A stretch of 64,000 bases of DNA from NCBI RefSeq assembly GCF_051020955.1, contig NC_135015.1, positions 5,591,616 through 5,655,615 on the forward strand, read 5' to 3'. The translations under genes and the position numbers were made by a program. Within the stretch, counting starts at the first letter, position 1. The number at the start of each line of letters is the position of its first letter. Of this stretch, positions 36,735 through 49,356 are shown in pieces. A model generated the notes under the pieces. The model made no database searches and was not told the origin of the DNA. It was given only the letters and a program-made list of their open reading frames with translations. The DNA is from Megalopta genalis. Lineage: Eukaryota > Arthropoda > Insecta > Hymenoptera > Halictidae.

Positions 36735-36915
36735 AGAATCCAATCAAGCGGACAAGACAAAGTATTATAAAATGAAACGGTCTATATAGCCGGACACACT
36801 AAATTGTGAAATATTGCGGTTAGACAAGTATACCGTAATGTCTTTTAGTCAGGCGAGTACAGGGGGTCATTTATTACAGCGGAGGAAGTGGAATAGTGCA
36901 GGCTTTGGTCAGACG
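36735..36915 (+). repeat. Degenerate ~30-bp minisatellite, locus C
   Basis: About six units of 26-34 bases with GACAAGACAAAGTA, TATAGCCGGACA, GGTTAGACAAGTA, TTTTAGTCAGGCGAGTA and GTGCAGGCTTTGGTCAGACGA as the conserved parts. Same strand and unit type as loci A, B and D. Confidence 0.6.
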
Positions 36916-39900
36916 AGGAACTATTTCGCCGGTGAAAAGTATTTCGCTCATTAATTGCACGAATAATCTTTGCTTCTTAGATATGCTTGAACTTCATTGA
37001 ATTAGCAACGGCAAGATAATGTTATCTTAAAATATTCTTTAGGAATGGTGCAACGATTAATATTTTACTTTCACGCTACCATAAAATTTACGGGCACTTC
37101 CCTCCACGCTTTTTCGTCGCTGCAGAAATTCTACCTTCGCATTTCAAGCCCCGAAAAAGGGTCGAAAGCGTAGGAAAAATGCCATTTAAGCAAGCCCGAT
37201 TGTGGGCTCGCGATGGTACGGTCGGACAACGAGCACTTCTTCAAGGAATTATCGTGATTCGTGCATCCGAGCATCCGAACCGTCGTAAAAACGAATACTG
37301 CACACGAAGCGATGCGCGCGCCATTAACGGTTATCGAAATGGCTGTTGAAAAAAAATTCCACATCCAGCGCAGAGAGTGGGCTCGGTTGCCGAGGAATCG
37401 GCTTTATGAACGAGATTTCATTTCCCGAGAAAACACCGCCAATGCGCGGGTTTAGAGAGGCGAACCGATTTATTCCTGGGAATTCAAGCCGACCGATTCG
37501 TCCGCAGCTTTGTGCGGGAATTAGAATCCTCTTCTGTGCTCGCGCGTCGCTCGATTAAACCATTTTCTACCATGCCCCCCCTCCCCAAGCTCTCCTTTGT
37601 CGAGAATTCGGGGAAAATTTTTTTGATGACACGGATTTGTCTTGGCAACGGTCGGGCTGCACCGGTTTCGCTCCGGAATCGCTTCAAATTATTGGGAATG
37701 CTAGTCTGTGCATTCGGCTGTACTCTATCTTAACACTTCGATGGCCGGAAGCTTGTTAATTGATCTCTCGATGATCGCGTTGTGTGAAGAATAATAACAG
37801 TGTCCTTTTCATTCGTGAATGAAAACGAGAATTTTCATTGCACTCGGGTGTTTTATTTCGCTTTGTGTTGATGGCTTTGTCCATTGATGTTAAAAAGTTG
37901 TTCATTATAATAACGCTTTGTGTTATACATTTTTTAGATCGTCAGATAATTGTTGGTTATTGGAGAATATCTGTTCTTTTAAATCTCAATGTAGAGAGAC
38001 TTTGTCGCAGGGGTTACTGCGACGGTTTATATAAAATAATCCGAGAGAGTTTTTTTGGTTTTTATATAACGAAAACTTTAATATAACTTCTAATAAAAAG
38101 GCGATGGGGGGGGGTAACAGTGTGTAAAAGGTAAAAGTAAGCGAGTGACGGATGAGACAGAAATACGGACACGTCGAGAGTCGGAGGATAACTAGCTAAC
38201 TAACGTCTCCCGGTCGAGAGGTCCTCGTATTTATTGGGGAGAGCGTATTGAAATTGGTAAGGGAAGGTCCTTGGGAAGGGCGAAGGCCTTTCCCGAAGAT
38301 TTTCCGACCGGGCTGATCCGGAACCTGAGGTTCGAAGCTGTGTCCCAACGTTTTTATTGTTTTATGGCGGTGTGTACGCCTTGCGTCGGGAAAACCCGAA
38401 AAAGGCATCTGCACACCCCGCTTTTGGAGGACGTGGCTTTTTATGTCTGGTCCGCCACAAGACTAAAGATTTTCTCTTGATGAATCAATTTCTTTAATAG
38501 CTTTTGTTTGTGATACAGTCTAACAAGACAAAAAGTTTACCTCTCTTGACAGCACATTCGATTAGAATCACAGTGGCTTAAGTCACACTTACGAAAATTT
38601 TGACTTATATTTTAAAATGTATTCTATACATGCCAGAATGTTAAAAGACAAGTGAAATCAACTGTAAAATTACTATAAATTATCTTAACAAGAAATTTGG
38701 ACAGCAAACAATACATTTGTTAGTAAATAATAATGCTTTTTGTTTCTCGCAACGAGAAGAAAACCACTCAAGGTCCTACACCACTCAAATATTGAGAAGA
38801 CAATTAACGCTAATCCATCGAGGCTTTAAAAGTGGCTACCTTTTAAAAATATCTTATGAACAAAAACATCTGTATAATTTCAATAACTTATCTGAACTTG
38901 ATCATCGAATCAGCAGTGATACAGTTAGGATTTTAATACGAACACGGAATTAGTTCTAGAAAAGTTAGTTCCACGAAACAATTAATAACCACGTTCATAA
39001 TTAATAACCGCTCGACTGTATAGTCGCGAACATCGTCAGACGCTCCAAGGATCTCCTAAAATCCCGAAATCGGTCCAATATCGGCGAACGTCCGCAGTTG
39101 ATCGGAACCCCTCGCCAGTTCCAAGGCGGACGACGATCGGCGTCCATGAACCTCCGGTTGGGCGCGAGTTAGCGAGCGGGAGGCTTTAATTGGCCGGGGA
39201 GGAGGCGAGCACGTGGCAATTTAAACTTCATGACCTTAACTGCTCGACAGTGTCGGTGGGTAGAAGGTCGTAAAAGAAAGAGGATAGTAAAAGTGGGAGA
39301 AGCGTGGCAGGAGCCACGATGAAGGGGAGGAGGAGGAGGAGGAGGAGGTGGAGAAGGGGCTGTGACGCGGCGGAGAAGGAAGAAGAGGCCGACAGCTCGA
39401 AGATGGTGGATTAACAAGAGCAGGAAGAGGAACAGAAGTGGGTGATCGGTGGCGGCGAGGTGGTTCGCGGGGCAGGGGGATGTGAATAAATTCGAGTCGC
39501 TCAGAGCCAGTCACGCACGCCTCGCGTGTTAATCATCCTGACTTATGTGCGGCAGCGCCGGTATCGCTCGGAACAAGCGATGGTGATAAACGTTCGATGC
39601 TCTGGCAGAGCAGTTCCCCGGGTTTGTCGGTCGTGGAAAAGAGGCTAGACGAAAGCAGGAATTCATATTTGCAACTGGGAATCCGGTCGCTGGGAAACGG
39701 CACCTATGAACCACCCGGAACAATGGCAAATTGCTGGGAACGAAAGGCGAACGCTTGCGTCTTCTCTGGCTTGCTTGTTTCATCTTCCTTCCCGCGTTGC
39801 TCTTCCCTTTCTTCCATCGTCTCTCTTTACCTTTCCCTATGGTTCTGCAAGGGCCTCCGGCTGGCCTTTTCGCTCTCGGCTCTCGCAACTTTCTTCGCGG

Positions 39901-42108
39901 CCAGTGATTTAAGCGTTGTAAATCTTGGTAGGGCCGCGTACAATCAGCCGCGGAAGGACTACGCTCGATACCAGGATAATTGCCTCCTCCGCTGGCCTAC
40001 TGGTATCCTTGAGAGCTTTATCGATGTTCCTTTTCTCGGACCCGGTTGCCAGCGATTAATCTACTGCGAGGAGGAGTCGTTCACCGCAAAGATCGCCCGG
40101 ACGAGATGGCGTCGAGAAATAGACAAATCGCCTGGCTGGAAATCGGAATCTGACTAACCGAAAGTTTCCGAGCTGAAAATATTGGCATACTTCTGGACTG
40201 GATGAGCTGCGTACACCCACCTCATCCTCCTCGCCCTCGCCCTGCTCCACCACCATTCCCGAACAGCCCCGCTGCCCCCGTCGGAGCAACTTTGATTTGT
40301 GATATTTCACGCGAGCATTCGACGGGAAAGCTCCGACCCCCGTTGTTTCGTATCAGTGAATTTATTCCGACGTAAACTAACTGTGGAAATCGGACTGTTT
40401 CAGACACCGGCTTCGAAATAAATTCTGGACGCCAAAGTAGAAACGCGTCGAAGGAAATCGATTCGCTATTATCGGGAAACCGGCCTGAACTCCACACTCA
40501 ACATTTGTCGTCAAGGATGATCAGTGTCAATCTTTACTTTCATGCTTATAGTAAAACTAGCGCAACGATGTGAAGGTATTTTCGGCCCATTATCGGACTT
40601 CGACGAGTCTGATATGCGGTGGAGATTTTTAGTAATAACCTGTTAAGTATAAAATGTTATTCCGTTCTTTCAAGTCGGAATAAAATTCTATTCTCTTCTC
40701 ATCGATAGTTAAGCTTTCAAGGAAATGTAGGCACGCAATGTATACAAAATTTCTTTCTCTTCCAAGAAATTATTACAATCGAAATGGTACTCGCATTAAT
40801 ATTCGGACACCTTTCGAAACAGAATGATCGTTTCGTGACAATATGACACCGCGCGCGGAAAGATTTCGTTATTGTTTTTACTCTTGATGAAACTTTAAAG
40901 ATTTTAGCAATCAATTCATCGGTCACGCGTGAATTCGAGACCGAATGTATTCCACTGCCGTGTACATAATGGAAAAAGAGTTTATCGAATCTAGTTATCT
41001 CGCGCGATTGCGTGTCAAAGGAAATTGATCGGTATGAATTCCGTGTACGGACTTGATTCTGCGTGTGTTCCATCGGGGTATCTTTCCTGTCGAGCGGGGC
41101 TCGAGTGTCGGAAAATTTGTTAAAAACACGGAGGCGGACGCGCCCGCGCACTCGTCCACAGGACAGAGCGGGAAAATTGGATGGCAACAACGAATCCATT
41201 TTCCAAACCGTTGAAAATGGGTATACGCCTCTAGAAGCGAAACTGTTGCAGTATGGCCGATGAACTTTAACGCTCGGTCGGGCAACAATAACGGGAGGCT
41301 TTTATCGGGCAATTTTTAGCGAGCGCCGCGCCGCTCTGCGCGGAGACCGAGAGCGAGGTCCTCGGACAACTGCCGGCTAACCATTAAAACATTAACGCCA
41401 GTTAATACTTTATAATCGGCGACGTCACGAGAAATTCGTGGGCGGCCGGCCGCTCTAATCTCGGCGACTATTAGCACTGAGATTTTATCTCGGGAGCAAT
41501 TCTCGGCCAAAGGAGCTTGGGAATATTCGAGCAAACTCTAAACCGACTGCACGGAATTTTAAAATCGCTGTTTGCCTGGTACACTTGGAATTGATCTCCA
41601 TTTCAATTGTGTGTTTCATAGTTCTTTAGTATTCCTCTCGCACATTTAATTTAATTTAAATTCGTATATTTTACTTGAGATTTACATCTCCATTTGCAGT
41701 ATTGGACTATTTTTATTCTATCCTTAGTTTAAAGACTTCCAAGAAGTGCTATTTTTGTCTTGAAACCTTAAGAACTAAACTAAAATAACCGAAACAATCA
41801 ACAGGCGAAAATTTCCACGATATCGAAGTTTTTTAATCAATGAAACCGAAACTAGAGAGTTGATATTTACCATAGGGAATATTAGTTTAACCCCTGCGTA
41901 ATTTAATAAAATGAATATTAGAACCTAGGTAAAAATTAAAGTCACCCATATGTGAACGACATGTCACTCAACGTATTGATTTTGAGATGTTCTATGTTTA
42001 AATACATCCTGTTTTACGAATGATTGAAAAGTGTATTTGATATGATAACCTGACGTGATGTATTTCAAGTAATTTCTAATGGATATAATACATTGTTCAG
42101 AGTTCAAA
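36916..42108. other. Non-coding stretch with one trinucleotide tract
   Basis: Mostly unremarkable mixed sequence. A frame open for 186 codons at 39597-40157 (plus) lies opposite a 119-codon antisense frame, has no domain, and I do not call it. A TTAACACTTCGATGGCCGG end resembling TTAA MITE ends lies at 37731, but no matching right end was found. Confidence 0.4.
39326..39352 (+). repeat. (GGA)n microsatellite
   Basis: About eight to nine imperfect GGA units within purine-rich sequence (39270-39440). It explains the serine/proline-rich antisense frames here. Confidence 0.85.
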
Positions 42109-42112
42109 TTAC

Positions 42113-42346
42113 CGCTTTGACTGTCACGCCACACGTATGTGCGTGACGGAATTATTTTCTCAGGTTTAAAAATTAATTGTTATGCTAATCTGTTATATCT
42201 TTCTAATTTTACTAGGATCCGCAAAACGTAAAGATATTGAAAAAGCACTAGATGTCATATAACTTAACTTTTCAATTTTAATTTGATTCGATGAAATACT
42301 TGAATTTTGTTAAATTTTTTATGTTGTTCGCGTGACAGCCGAAGTG
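42113..42346. mobile_element. piggyBac-like MITE, family A copy 1
   Basis: The left end CGCTTTGACTGTCACGC and the right end, read on the other strand as CACTTCGGCTGTCACGC, match at 13 of 17 positions. TTAA follows at 42347-42350; the left target has decayed to TTAC (42109-42112). Inside the left end is a GTCACGC...GCGTGAC hairpin. The interior shares AAAATTAATTNTTA, CTAATCT, ACTAGGATCC/ATTAGGACCC and AAACGTAA with the copy at 46336-46556, so they are one family. Confidence 0.7.
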
Positions 42347-42350
42347 TTAA

Positions 42351-44215
42351 TGTCAGTGCTAATTTTACTTGAAATTCCTGCCTCGGAGATTAACTTACGT
42401 ACCACATTTCGGCGTTGTTTGTCCGACTGATCCAATATTTCAGGTGTAAATCGTGGGAGAATCGGGTGACCGCGTTTCCAGCGATAAAAACCAGTCAGAA
42501 AAATGCTTCAAAAGGATCTGTTTTCCTGCGAAAAACCGGTGCACGAAGATTCCCGGTCACAAAGAAGTGAGAACGCAGCCGGAAGCGGCTAGAAGCGCCG
42601 CGGCGAAGAAACGCATTAAGCGCTTTGCAAAAATGGAATCTTCTTACAAGAATGACAACCAACGTCTTCCATTTTATTCTTTAAAAGGAAAGTTTGTCTT
42701 TGATATGTTTTTGCGTCTTTTTATTCGCCGTCGCCAAGAGACAGGGAGGAAGAGAGTAAAGACGTCCCCGGGAACAAAAAATCGCTTCCTTACGCAAATA
42801 AACTCGCGCGGCGCACGATGTTTCACCGCGGGCAAGACTTTGGAAGAGTTAAAAATATTTATTGAAATCGGAATGGAGACGCGGGCCGCGACGTTTAATC
42901 TTCGCAACCGGCCGAGTATATTTCCATGTAGCCCGCTATTTACTTGAAAGCATTCGCGTCGACGGTAAACAGTTTTAGGAAATCCGTTCCCCGTGAAATT
43001 TGAAACTTCGACAAAGAACTCGCCGGCGAGATGCGACGCGACGCTATTCGATGCTATTCGATGCTATTCGACGCTATTCGACGCGTCGACTGACCGGGAC
43101 CGGAAACAGAGAATGCATAGCCTGGTGTGCGCGATCACCATCCGGCTGATGAATGTCCGCCGCGGACGTAATATTTTTTCCTAATGGAAAATCGAGCCGC
43201 AGCAGACCGCCGAAATTGAATTTCATTAGTCGTTCCTTTTTATCGGTATTGGATCGGGCCGCGCGCTTCGGGGTAATAAATTAAGAGGCAGTAACGTTTT
43301 CGATATATTGAATATTTAGCCTGATTCGGACACGACGTGCCCCGATGCTTGTTTAATGGAGAAATCGATCTCTTGCTGGCTCGTGTAATTTTGTAATTTT
43401 CCAAATTTATAGATTTCCAGTACATGTATTTCGGAAAAAACAATCGTTGTTTGATCAATTTATTCTTTCCCGCAAGAAACGCGAACACGCACACACCGTG
43501 CTGGAAATATTGAAGCGCAATCCGTCGCATCGATCGATGCGAAAGCACGTCTATTTTTCGTTTTGCCGCTCGGATTAATTATGGTGTCCATATTTTCGCC
43601 GTGCGGCGCGCGACAGATTAATTTTTAATTCAAAATAACGATCGCATCGATGCGAACAACGGCGGCCAGAAAATTTCACTCGTCACCGGGGAACATTCTG
43701 TCGGCCGACGCGCTGTTCCGCCTGCGAAAAAAAGAACCGGGGAAAGAGAAACGAGCGTGACAACGGTGGCGATAAGAGTATCGGGTTCGCGGAGGCGGGA
43801 CCAGGAACAAAAGCCATTCTTTCCTACGCAAAATTATTTGCGAACGCGTCTCGGTAATAGCAAAACTTTCTTGACCTACCTCGTTCCACCTTAAATGAAT
43901 CATACTGTCCCGCTCCCCTTATTGTATTGCTACTCGTATTGCAATGTGGTTTTTCTGAGAAAATATCTCGTAAAAAGAATGTGCTCTTAATTCAAGCGCT
44001 GTATCATTTCAAGTAATAGCAAATTTTAAAAATAAGTATTTTGATCATTGTCTAGTAGACTAGTCCTTCTATCATGTACAAAACGGTCAAGTCATTTAGT
44101 CTAGTTTTAAAAAAAGTGATTGCGTCTTTAAAGATGGCAGCATACTTTCCAACACGAATGTAAATAAAGATCTACATTCAATGTGAAAATTCTATCCTAT
44201 TAGACAACGCAATTA
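42351..44215. other. Non-coding stretch, one short decamer repeat
   Basis: CpG-rich with no recognisable exon. GACGCTATTC-type decamers repeat four times at about 43041-43080 with T/C alternation (ACGCTATTCG/ATGCTATTCG). Confidence 0.45.
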
Positions 44216-44223
44216 CTGTAGAT

Positions 44224-44863
44224 CAGGGGTGTCAAACTCGCGGCCCGAGGTGAACATTTTTGATGTCAAGTATCAGGACGTAAACAATAACTTAACTTTA
44301 TATATGTTTATTACAATGTACTAGTCAAAATAAAAATATTTGTTTCTGTTGAAATTTTAGCCTCGAACAAAAATTAATCTATAGTTTACTTAGTACTAAG
44401 ATACTAAGATATCGGTTTACATTTTCGTCGGTTCCGTCGGCGGGCAACGACGGTGATGTAAACTGTATATAATAGATACCGCGATACATCATCACCGGTA
44501 CCATTAGATACACATCGTGCCCTGACTGTTTGGGGATCCCAGCGTCACGTATACAATGTGAAACGCGACAAATAAACGTCTCTGATTGGTGGATAAGACG
44601 AACCCAAGAAGGGTATAAAAGAAGCGTTTTTTCTTACCGGACTCTCAGTAGAGTTTGGTCGCTCGATCGTTTTCGCCCATATACCTTCTCTCAATAAAGG
44701 AATAAAATAAAGTCTTTTTAAGAAAAGAATTAGAATCATATTCATTTTCATTCCATAATCCCAACAGTTTCTATGAACATCGATTTTTTTGCGGCCCACC
44801 TAAAGTTAAGCATTGTTTATTTATTATTATGGCCCAAGTTAGCTTTTGAGTTTGACACCCCTG
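44224..44863. mobile_element. hAT-type element with 8-bp target duplication, 640 bp
   Basis: Begins CAGGGGTGTCAAACTC and ends GAGTTTGACACCCCTG, exact 16-bp terminal inverted repeats of hAT type. CTGTAGAT at 44216-44223 is repeated exactly at 44864-44871, the 8-bp target duplication expected of hAT transposition. GCGGCCC also occurs near both ends. No transposase is present. The right half looks like an inserted promoter or LTR segment, described separately. Confidence 0.9.
44527..44766 (+). mobile_element. Possible solo LTR nested in the hAT element
   Basis: The segment starts TGTTTGGGGATCC and ends ATAATCCCAACA, giving TGTT...AACA inverted termini. Inside it, in the order expected of an LTR, are a TATAAAA box at about 44615 and AATAAA signals at about 44694-44709. 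A short target duplication was not found, so the alternative is promoter-like sequence native to the hAT element. Confidence 0.4.
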
Positions 44864-45017
44864 CTGTAGATAGTACGTATACTTTGTTAGAATATCTCCG
44901 ATATCCTCTGTTGAGGATATCTCCGAGTATCTATGCGTATCTGATGCTGCAGGTCCAGTCCTGATTATCCATAAACACTCTGCAACAATAACGCACAAAT
45001 GTCATAAGAGATATTAA

Positions 45018-45208
45018 CACTAAACATACCGAGCAATAAAATTGACTGTGTGCATTACATCATAAAATTGACAAGATCCAATTTATTTAGATCCGTATAA
45101 TTTTGATCGTAGTAGTTACTCCAATAATGTAATTTATTCAATCAATTCGCACGAAAGTGTTTTTATAATTTTTACAGTCGTAAAATAAAAGTCGTGGTAG
45201 GTTTAGGG
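45018..45208. mobile_element. piggyBac-like MITE, 191 bp
   Basis: The left end CACTAAACATACCGAG and the right end, read on the other strand as CCCTAAACCTACCACG, match at 12 of 16 positions. Intact TTAA flanks both sides (45014-45017 and 45209-45212). The interior is AT-rich and non-coding. Confidence 0.7.
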
Positions 45209-45946
45209 TTAAAGAAATGTTACAAATTGAGTGGTCATTTTTTATAGCCTTGAAGAACAGACATAAAGATCGCTCTTACCGATCGTTGACATCGTTATTC
45301 GATGACCTCGCACAGCACAGTACGAAGTAGGGTAATAATTCTTTAATCATTTTGTTTCCCTATTGCAAATTAGATATCGAAACTAGAGGTATTAAATAAT
45401 TTATTAAAACTTGAAATTCATATAAATTCTTAACATGCGCGCAACCGGTACATCTACCCTGCTGGAGGAACTAGAAGCGCATTCCGCATTGGTCCGAAGG
45501 AATTGCGTATTATCCTCGAGCGTTTTGCTCGCCGCGACCGATGCTTCCAAGCGTTCTGCTTTACGGAAACGCGGCGGCCAGCGTTTCAGAGGCCTTGACG
45601 GCAAAAACGAGCGTCGAGAGGAGGGAGAACGAGGACAAGATGGGAGACAAGATCGTCGGGGCGATACGCGGGAGATATAAGGAACAACTCTCCGTGGCAA
45701 GTGACGAGAAGCCGACTTTTAACCGTCAACGGTGCGACGAGCGGAAGTGGATGAAGCCCGAAAGAAAAAGAGGCGGCGTCGGTGGCGTAGGCGGCTTGGG
45801 GCGCGACGTGGCGAAACACGTCGGTAAAAGAAAGCCTGGAAGAGAGAGGATGCGACGACGAGGGGACGGAACGCAGGCGACGAACTGAGATTACAGCAAG
45901 GCGGTAAATAACACGTCACTCGCTACTCCGTTTACTTTACGCCGCC

Positions 45947-46153
45947 ATGGGTGACGACGCTGAAATTTCACGAGTGGAGGTGGATCCCGACGCGCCGCTC
46001 CGCCCCGAGATCTTGTTCCGCGCGGAAACAGGCGCGACCTTGGAGCGGTCAGGCGATAAAGAATGTCTTTCGATCCTGATTACATTCCGACAAACTGAAA
46101 ATTCGGCACGCGATTCGTCGAGGTCGCTCGGGACCAGTTCTTGTGGGATGTGA
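45947..46153 (+). CDS. Weak candidate: short ATG frame with strong start context
   Basis: A 68-codon frame begins at an ATG in the context GCCGCCATGG, a near-ideal Kozak site, and starts MGDDAEISRVEVDPDAPL. It is acidic at the start and serine-rich later, ends at a stop near 46151, and has no domain I recognise. No clear splice donor was identified, and the surrounding ~700 bases are CpG-rich with several overlapping frames on both strands (for example 45404-45700 minus and 45435-45680 plus). Chance is at least as likely as a real first exon. Confidence 0.15.
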   Translation: MGDDAEISRVEVDPDAPLRPEILFRAETGATLERSGDKECLSILITFRQTENSARDSSRSLGTSSCGM

Positions 46154-46335
46154 TTTAGGGCAGACTTTTGCAACTCGATCGACCGCAACGGAAAGAATAG
46201 ATTTTTATTATACTGGATCGTGAAGTCAGATGCAAAGCAGAAACAAATGGTAATCGTGGCGAGGTAGCCTATTTTCTCAGACTTACAAAGGGCCATACTA
46301 GGATATACTAGAAACACAAAATTCCAAATGTTTAA

Positions 46336-46556
46336 CAGTTTTTTCACTGTCGCGTCCACCAAATGTGACAGGATTATTGACTCAAATTTGAAAATTAATT
46401 TTTACACTAATCTATCTTTTTCATTTCATTAGGACCCACTAAACGTAAGGATGTTGACGAAGTATTTCATGCCATACAATTTAAATCAAAGATCAAAATT
46501 CAAAGATCAAATAATATACTTTAATTTTTAAAGTTGTTGCTGTGGCAGTCTAAATG
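46336..46556. mobile_element. piggyBac-like MITE, family A copy 2
   Basis: TTAA flanks both ends (46332-46335 and 46557-46560). The inverted ends are weak: CAGTTTTTTCACTGTCGCG at the left against CATTTAGACTGCCACAGC from the right. Internal sequence matches the copy at 42113-42346 over most of its length, which supports the call better than the ends do. A CTGTC...GACAG hairpin lies just inside the left end. Confidence 0.65.
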
Positions 46557-46560
46557 TTAA

Positions 46561-48440
46561 AAAAAGGCGCTACAGAATCTCCGTTTCTGCAATCGAGGCA
46601 CTTTAGAGAAATTCGAGGTATAGAAAGTGTCGCTGGTGTTACGAGAGATTCCGACATACTACTAGAATGCCATGTATCTGTGCATTTATCACTAATAAGT
46701 GTCGATTCATCTATGGAGTAGGATTTTCACTGTTTGAGTCAACACATGACTATTTCAAGTTTACTATTCCCTTCTCATCGAAGTGGCCCCTTCGCACTTT
46801 ACCATTAAACAGAGAGTACCAATCGGGAACTTTCTCTAAAAATATTCGAGAGATTGCTTTAGGAATTCGTAGGACTTCAAATTTCTGAAGCAATATTTTC
46901 AGATTTTAGCGAGTGTTTCGATCGCGGAAAAGCGATCTTTTACTGAAAATTTCAAGGAAGAGGGGGGCCCGCCTAGCGAAACCGGGGAAAATGATTCTGC
47001 AAATTGCAGAGAGTTATGAAAACAAACGATCCAGTTGAAAAATAGTTTCGGTCCCGACGAGACCGTCTCTCGGCTGTTCGTTGGCACGGTCTGGCAGCGT
47101 TCCGGAAAGGATTCGCTCGTCGTAAAAATACCCGTCGCCACGGCTGATAGCCCCTTGACGCGATGATGTCATCGTTCGTGATCTATGATCGATTCCCAAT
47201 ATAGACGGGCCCCTGAGCAATGAATTCACCTTAAGAGCATGAAATGGGCGCACCTCGTTGAAAGCCTCTTCATGGTAATTACATCGGCGATCCCCCGATC
47301 ATCTGGAAGGCGTTAAAGCGCGAATGAAATCAGCCGGGAACACGGGGAAAAAAGTAGCCGGCGGGGGTTTACAGCTCACCGCCACCCCGTCGCGACGGTG
47401 GATGATGGATCGGTTCGTGCTGGAATAATGGCGGCGTTCCGTCCTAACAGCCATTTCGTAATTACACCGGCAGTGATTCGCTTGCCTTCGTCTTAGCTAT
47501 CGGGACCCATCAATAATCTTTCCTGGTTCTTCGACGAGCTGCGCTCCCTGGAAGCGCTGTTTTCGAACGGGCAGAGCCGCGGCGAGGAGCACGGCGACCG
47601 TTTCGCTCCTTCGATGATGTTTCAAGGGGAGAAAAAACACGGGGTCGAAGTCGGTCCAGCATCGAATCAGAGAAGCCGACGAAGGCTTTTAGAGGATATT
47701 ACATACCTCCTCGAAGGATATTAAATTCTGAGATTTATCCCGCCCTCTTCGCGTCGCCCTATCAACCCTACCGTGTTCAGCCACCCGATTACCCAGTCCG
47801 GATCCAGCTCCGCGCTACCGAGATTGCTGATTGCAGTGACGCTTTTCGGAAAAGACATACCGCGATGGAGGATTTTATACCGACGTCAGTTTATGAGACC
47901 CGGTTCCCGGGTTGCTCTCGCTCTCCCATTCTCGCTCGCTCTCTTCACTCTCTCAGCTCGGAGCTTGTTTCGTGTTTTACCGGGCATAATTAAACGAGGA
48001 ATATTAAAATGGACTTTGCCCGACAACAGCCGTATCGACGGGCTTTGAATAATAAACCTACCCCCTATCCCTCCGCCCCTCGGTGCGTGCTGGATTCCTG
48101 CAAATGGGGAATAGGGTCTGCATTGTGAGTCGGTGAGACAAATGCAAATTAGTTCTGAGAGAAATGCAATTCTTAATCTTGTTGCTGAAAGTAAGACGAC
48201 CTTCTTTCGTTTTCAAAAAATTAATTATCAAAGCGGAAATTTGTACGAAGGTCTACAATTCAGCCATCATGCTTCGAGCATATGCTAGTGTCTATCCTCG
48301 GAAAGTTTTTGAAAATGCTAGAACAAAATTTCATACTTGAAATCATCTTGCAACACAGGAGCGAAAATGTATATGTAGAAAATGTCGACAGCCATAAGAG
48401 AGTGCAGTACGCACGTAATTTCTATTCTCATGATTTCGAT
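46561..48440. other. Non-coding stretch, nothing recognised
   Basis: Mixed, CpG-rich at about 46950-47980. No recognisable exon, element or array. Confidence 0.4.
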
Positions 48441-48706
48441 AATCCTTTTCTAGCCTGGGATTGCATTTTCATCGCGATTCGATGATCTTCGGACGGAGAA
48501 CATCCCGCGTATCCGCCGATAAGTAAATGTTTACGCACCCCCGATTATTCGAGAAATACCTCGGTCCGGAATAAATAAACAACGCCAGTTTTAATATGCA
48601 TTAGAAATTTATGAACCATTTCGTTCTACCGTGCGCCGGTTGAAAAGCGGGGACGCAAAGGTTCCGATTGCCCAGCCTGGAACAGATTCGAAATATGATT
48701 TCGCGG
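48441..48706 (+). repeat. Left arm of a 266-bp inverted duplication
   Basis: This arm reads AATCCTTTTCTAGCCTGGGA at its outer edge and GATTTCGCGG at its inner edge, and is the reverse complement of 50251-50516. I counted about six differences, mostly C/T or G/A. The arm is fairly GC-rich, non-coding and unlike any element elsewhere in the window. Confidence 0.92.
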
Positions 48707-49354
48707 CTTGAATAATGGAGAATTATCCGCGCGGAATTAATTCATGGTCGTATGGGGACCGTTCCCGATTATTGCGTCTCCCGTGGGTGTGCCTAAGCCG
48801 ATTAGGGTTATATCTGCACTCATATTTAGATTGCAACGGGGAATCGCCGATTTTACTGCTTTCCCTGTTTACGAAGTGTAATGTCACCCTAAAGTACCAT
48901 TTAATGTTATGGAAAAATATCGATGGAATGATTTGTGTCGCTCTTCTGTCGTATGATTCTCTTTCAGCTATCAATCGATGCTGATCATTTGCCACGCGTC
49001 CCCAAATTAAAACTGGTTTTCACTGTTCCAGTTCCTATTCCTCACATTCTCACATTCTTCAAGTTTAAACATTCTGTCGAGAACTGGAAATTAATTTTTA
49101 TGGTGTCGATTTTGCTAGGATCTCTAAGATGTAAAACAATACACAGAGAAATGACTCCCATAAATTTTGGTTCCTCAGTTTCTAGTGCAGCAGATGATTT
49201 GTTAAAATTATCTTTACACATCGAACCATGTGCACATCTCTCAACCTTTTGTAGTTCATGTCATACCTCGAGACTTCATCTACGATAGCGAGATCTCTGC
49301 GAGATCTCTGAGCTCGGTGCGTGCTGCAAAGTGACTTCATTTAATGTATCAATG
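48707..49354. other. Spacer between the inverted arms, left part
   Basis: Short frames without domains. The segment at about 49085-49150 (GAAATTAATTTTTATGG, GCTAGGATCTC) resembles the middle of the family A TTAA MITEs at 42113 and 46336 and may be a fragment of one; the ends are not recognisable. Confidence 0.35.
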
Positions 49355-49356
49355 TA

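Noticed and set aside
37731..37760. TTAACACTTCGATGGCCGG, like one end of a TTAA MITE
   Set aside because: No inverted match was found within about 1 kb, so an element cannot be delimited.
39597..40157. 186-codon plus-strand open frame
   Set aside because: No recognisable domain; it overlaps a 119-codon antisense frame and a CT-rich tract that supplies the serine/leucine runs.
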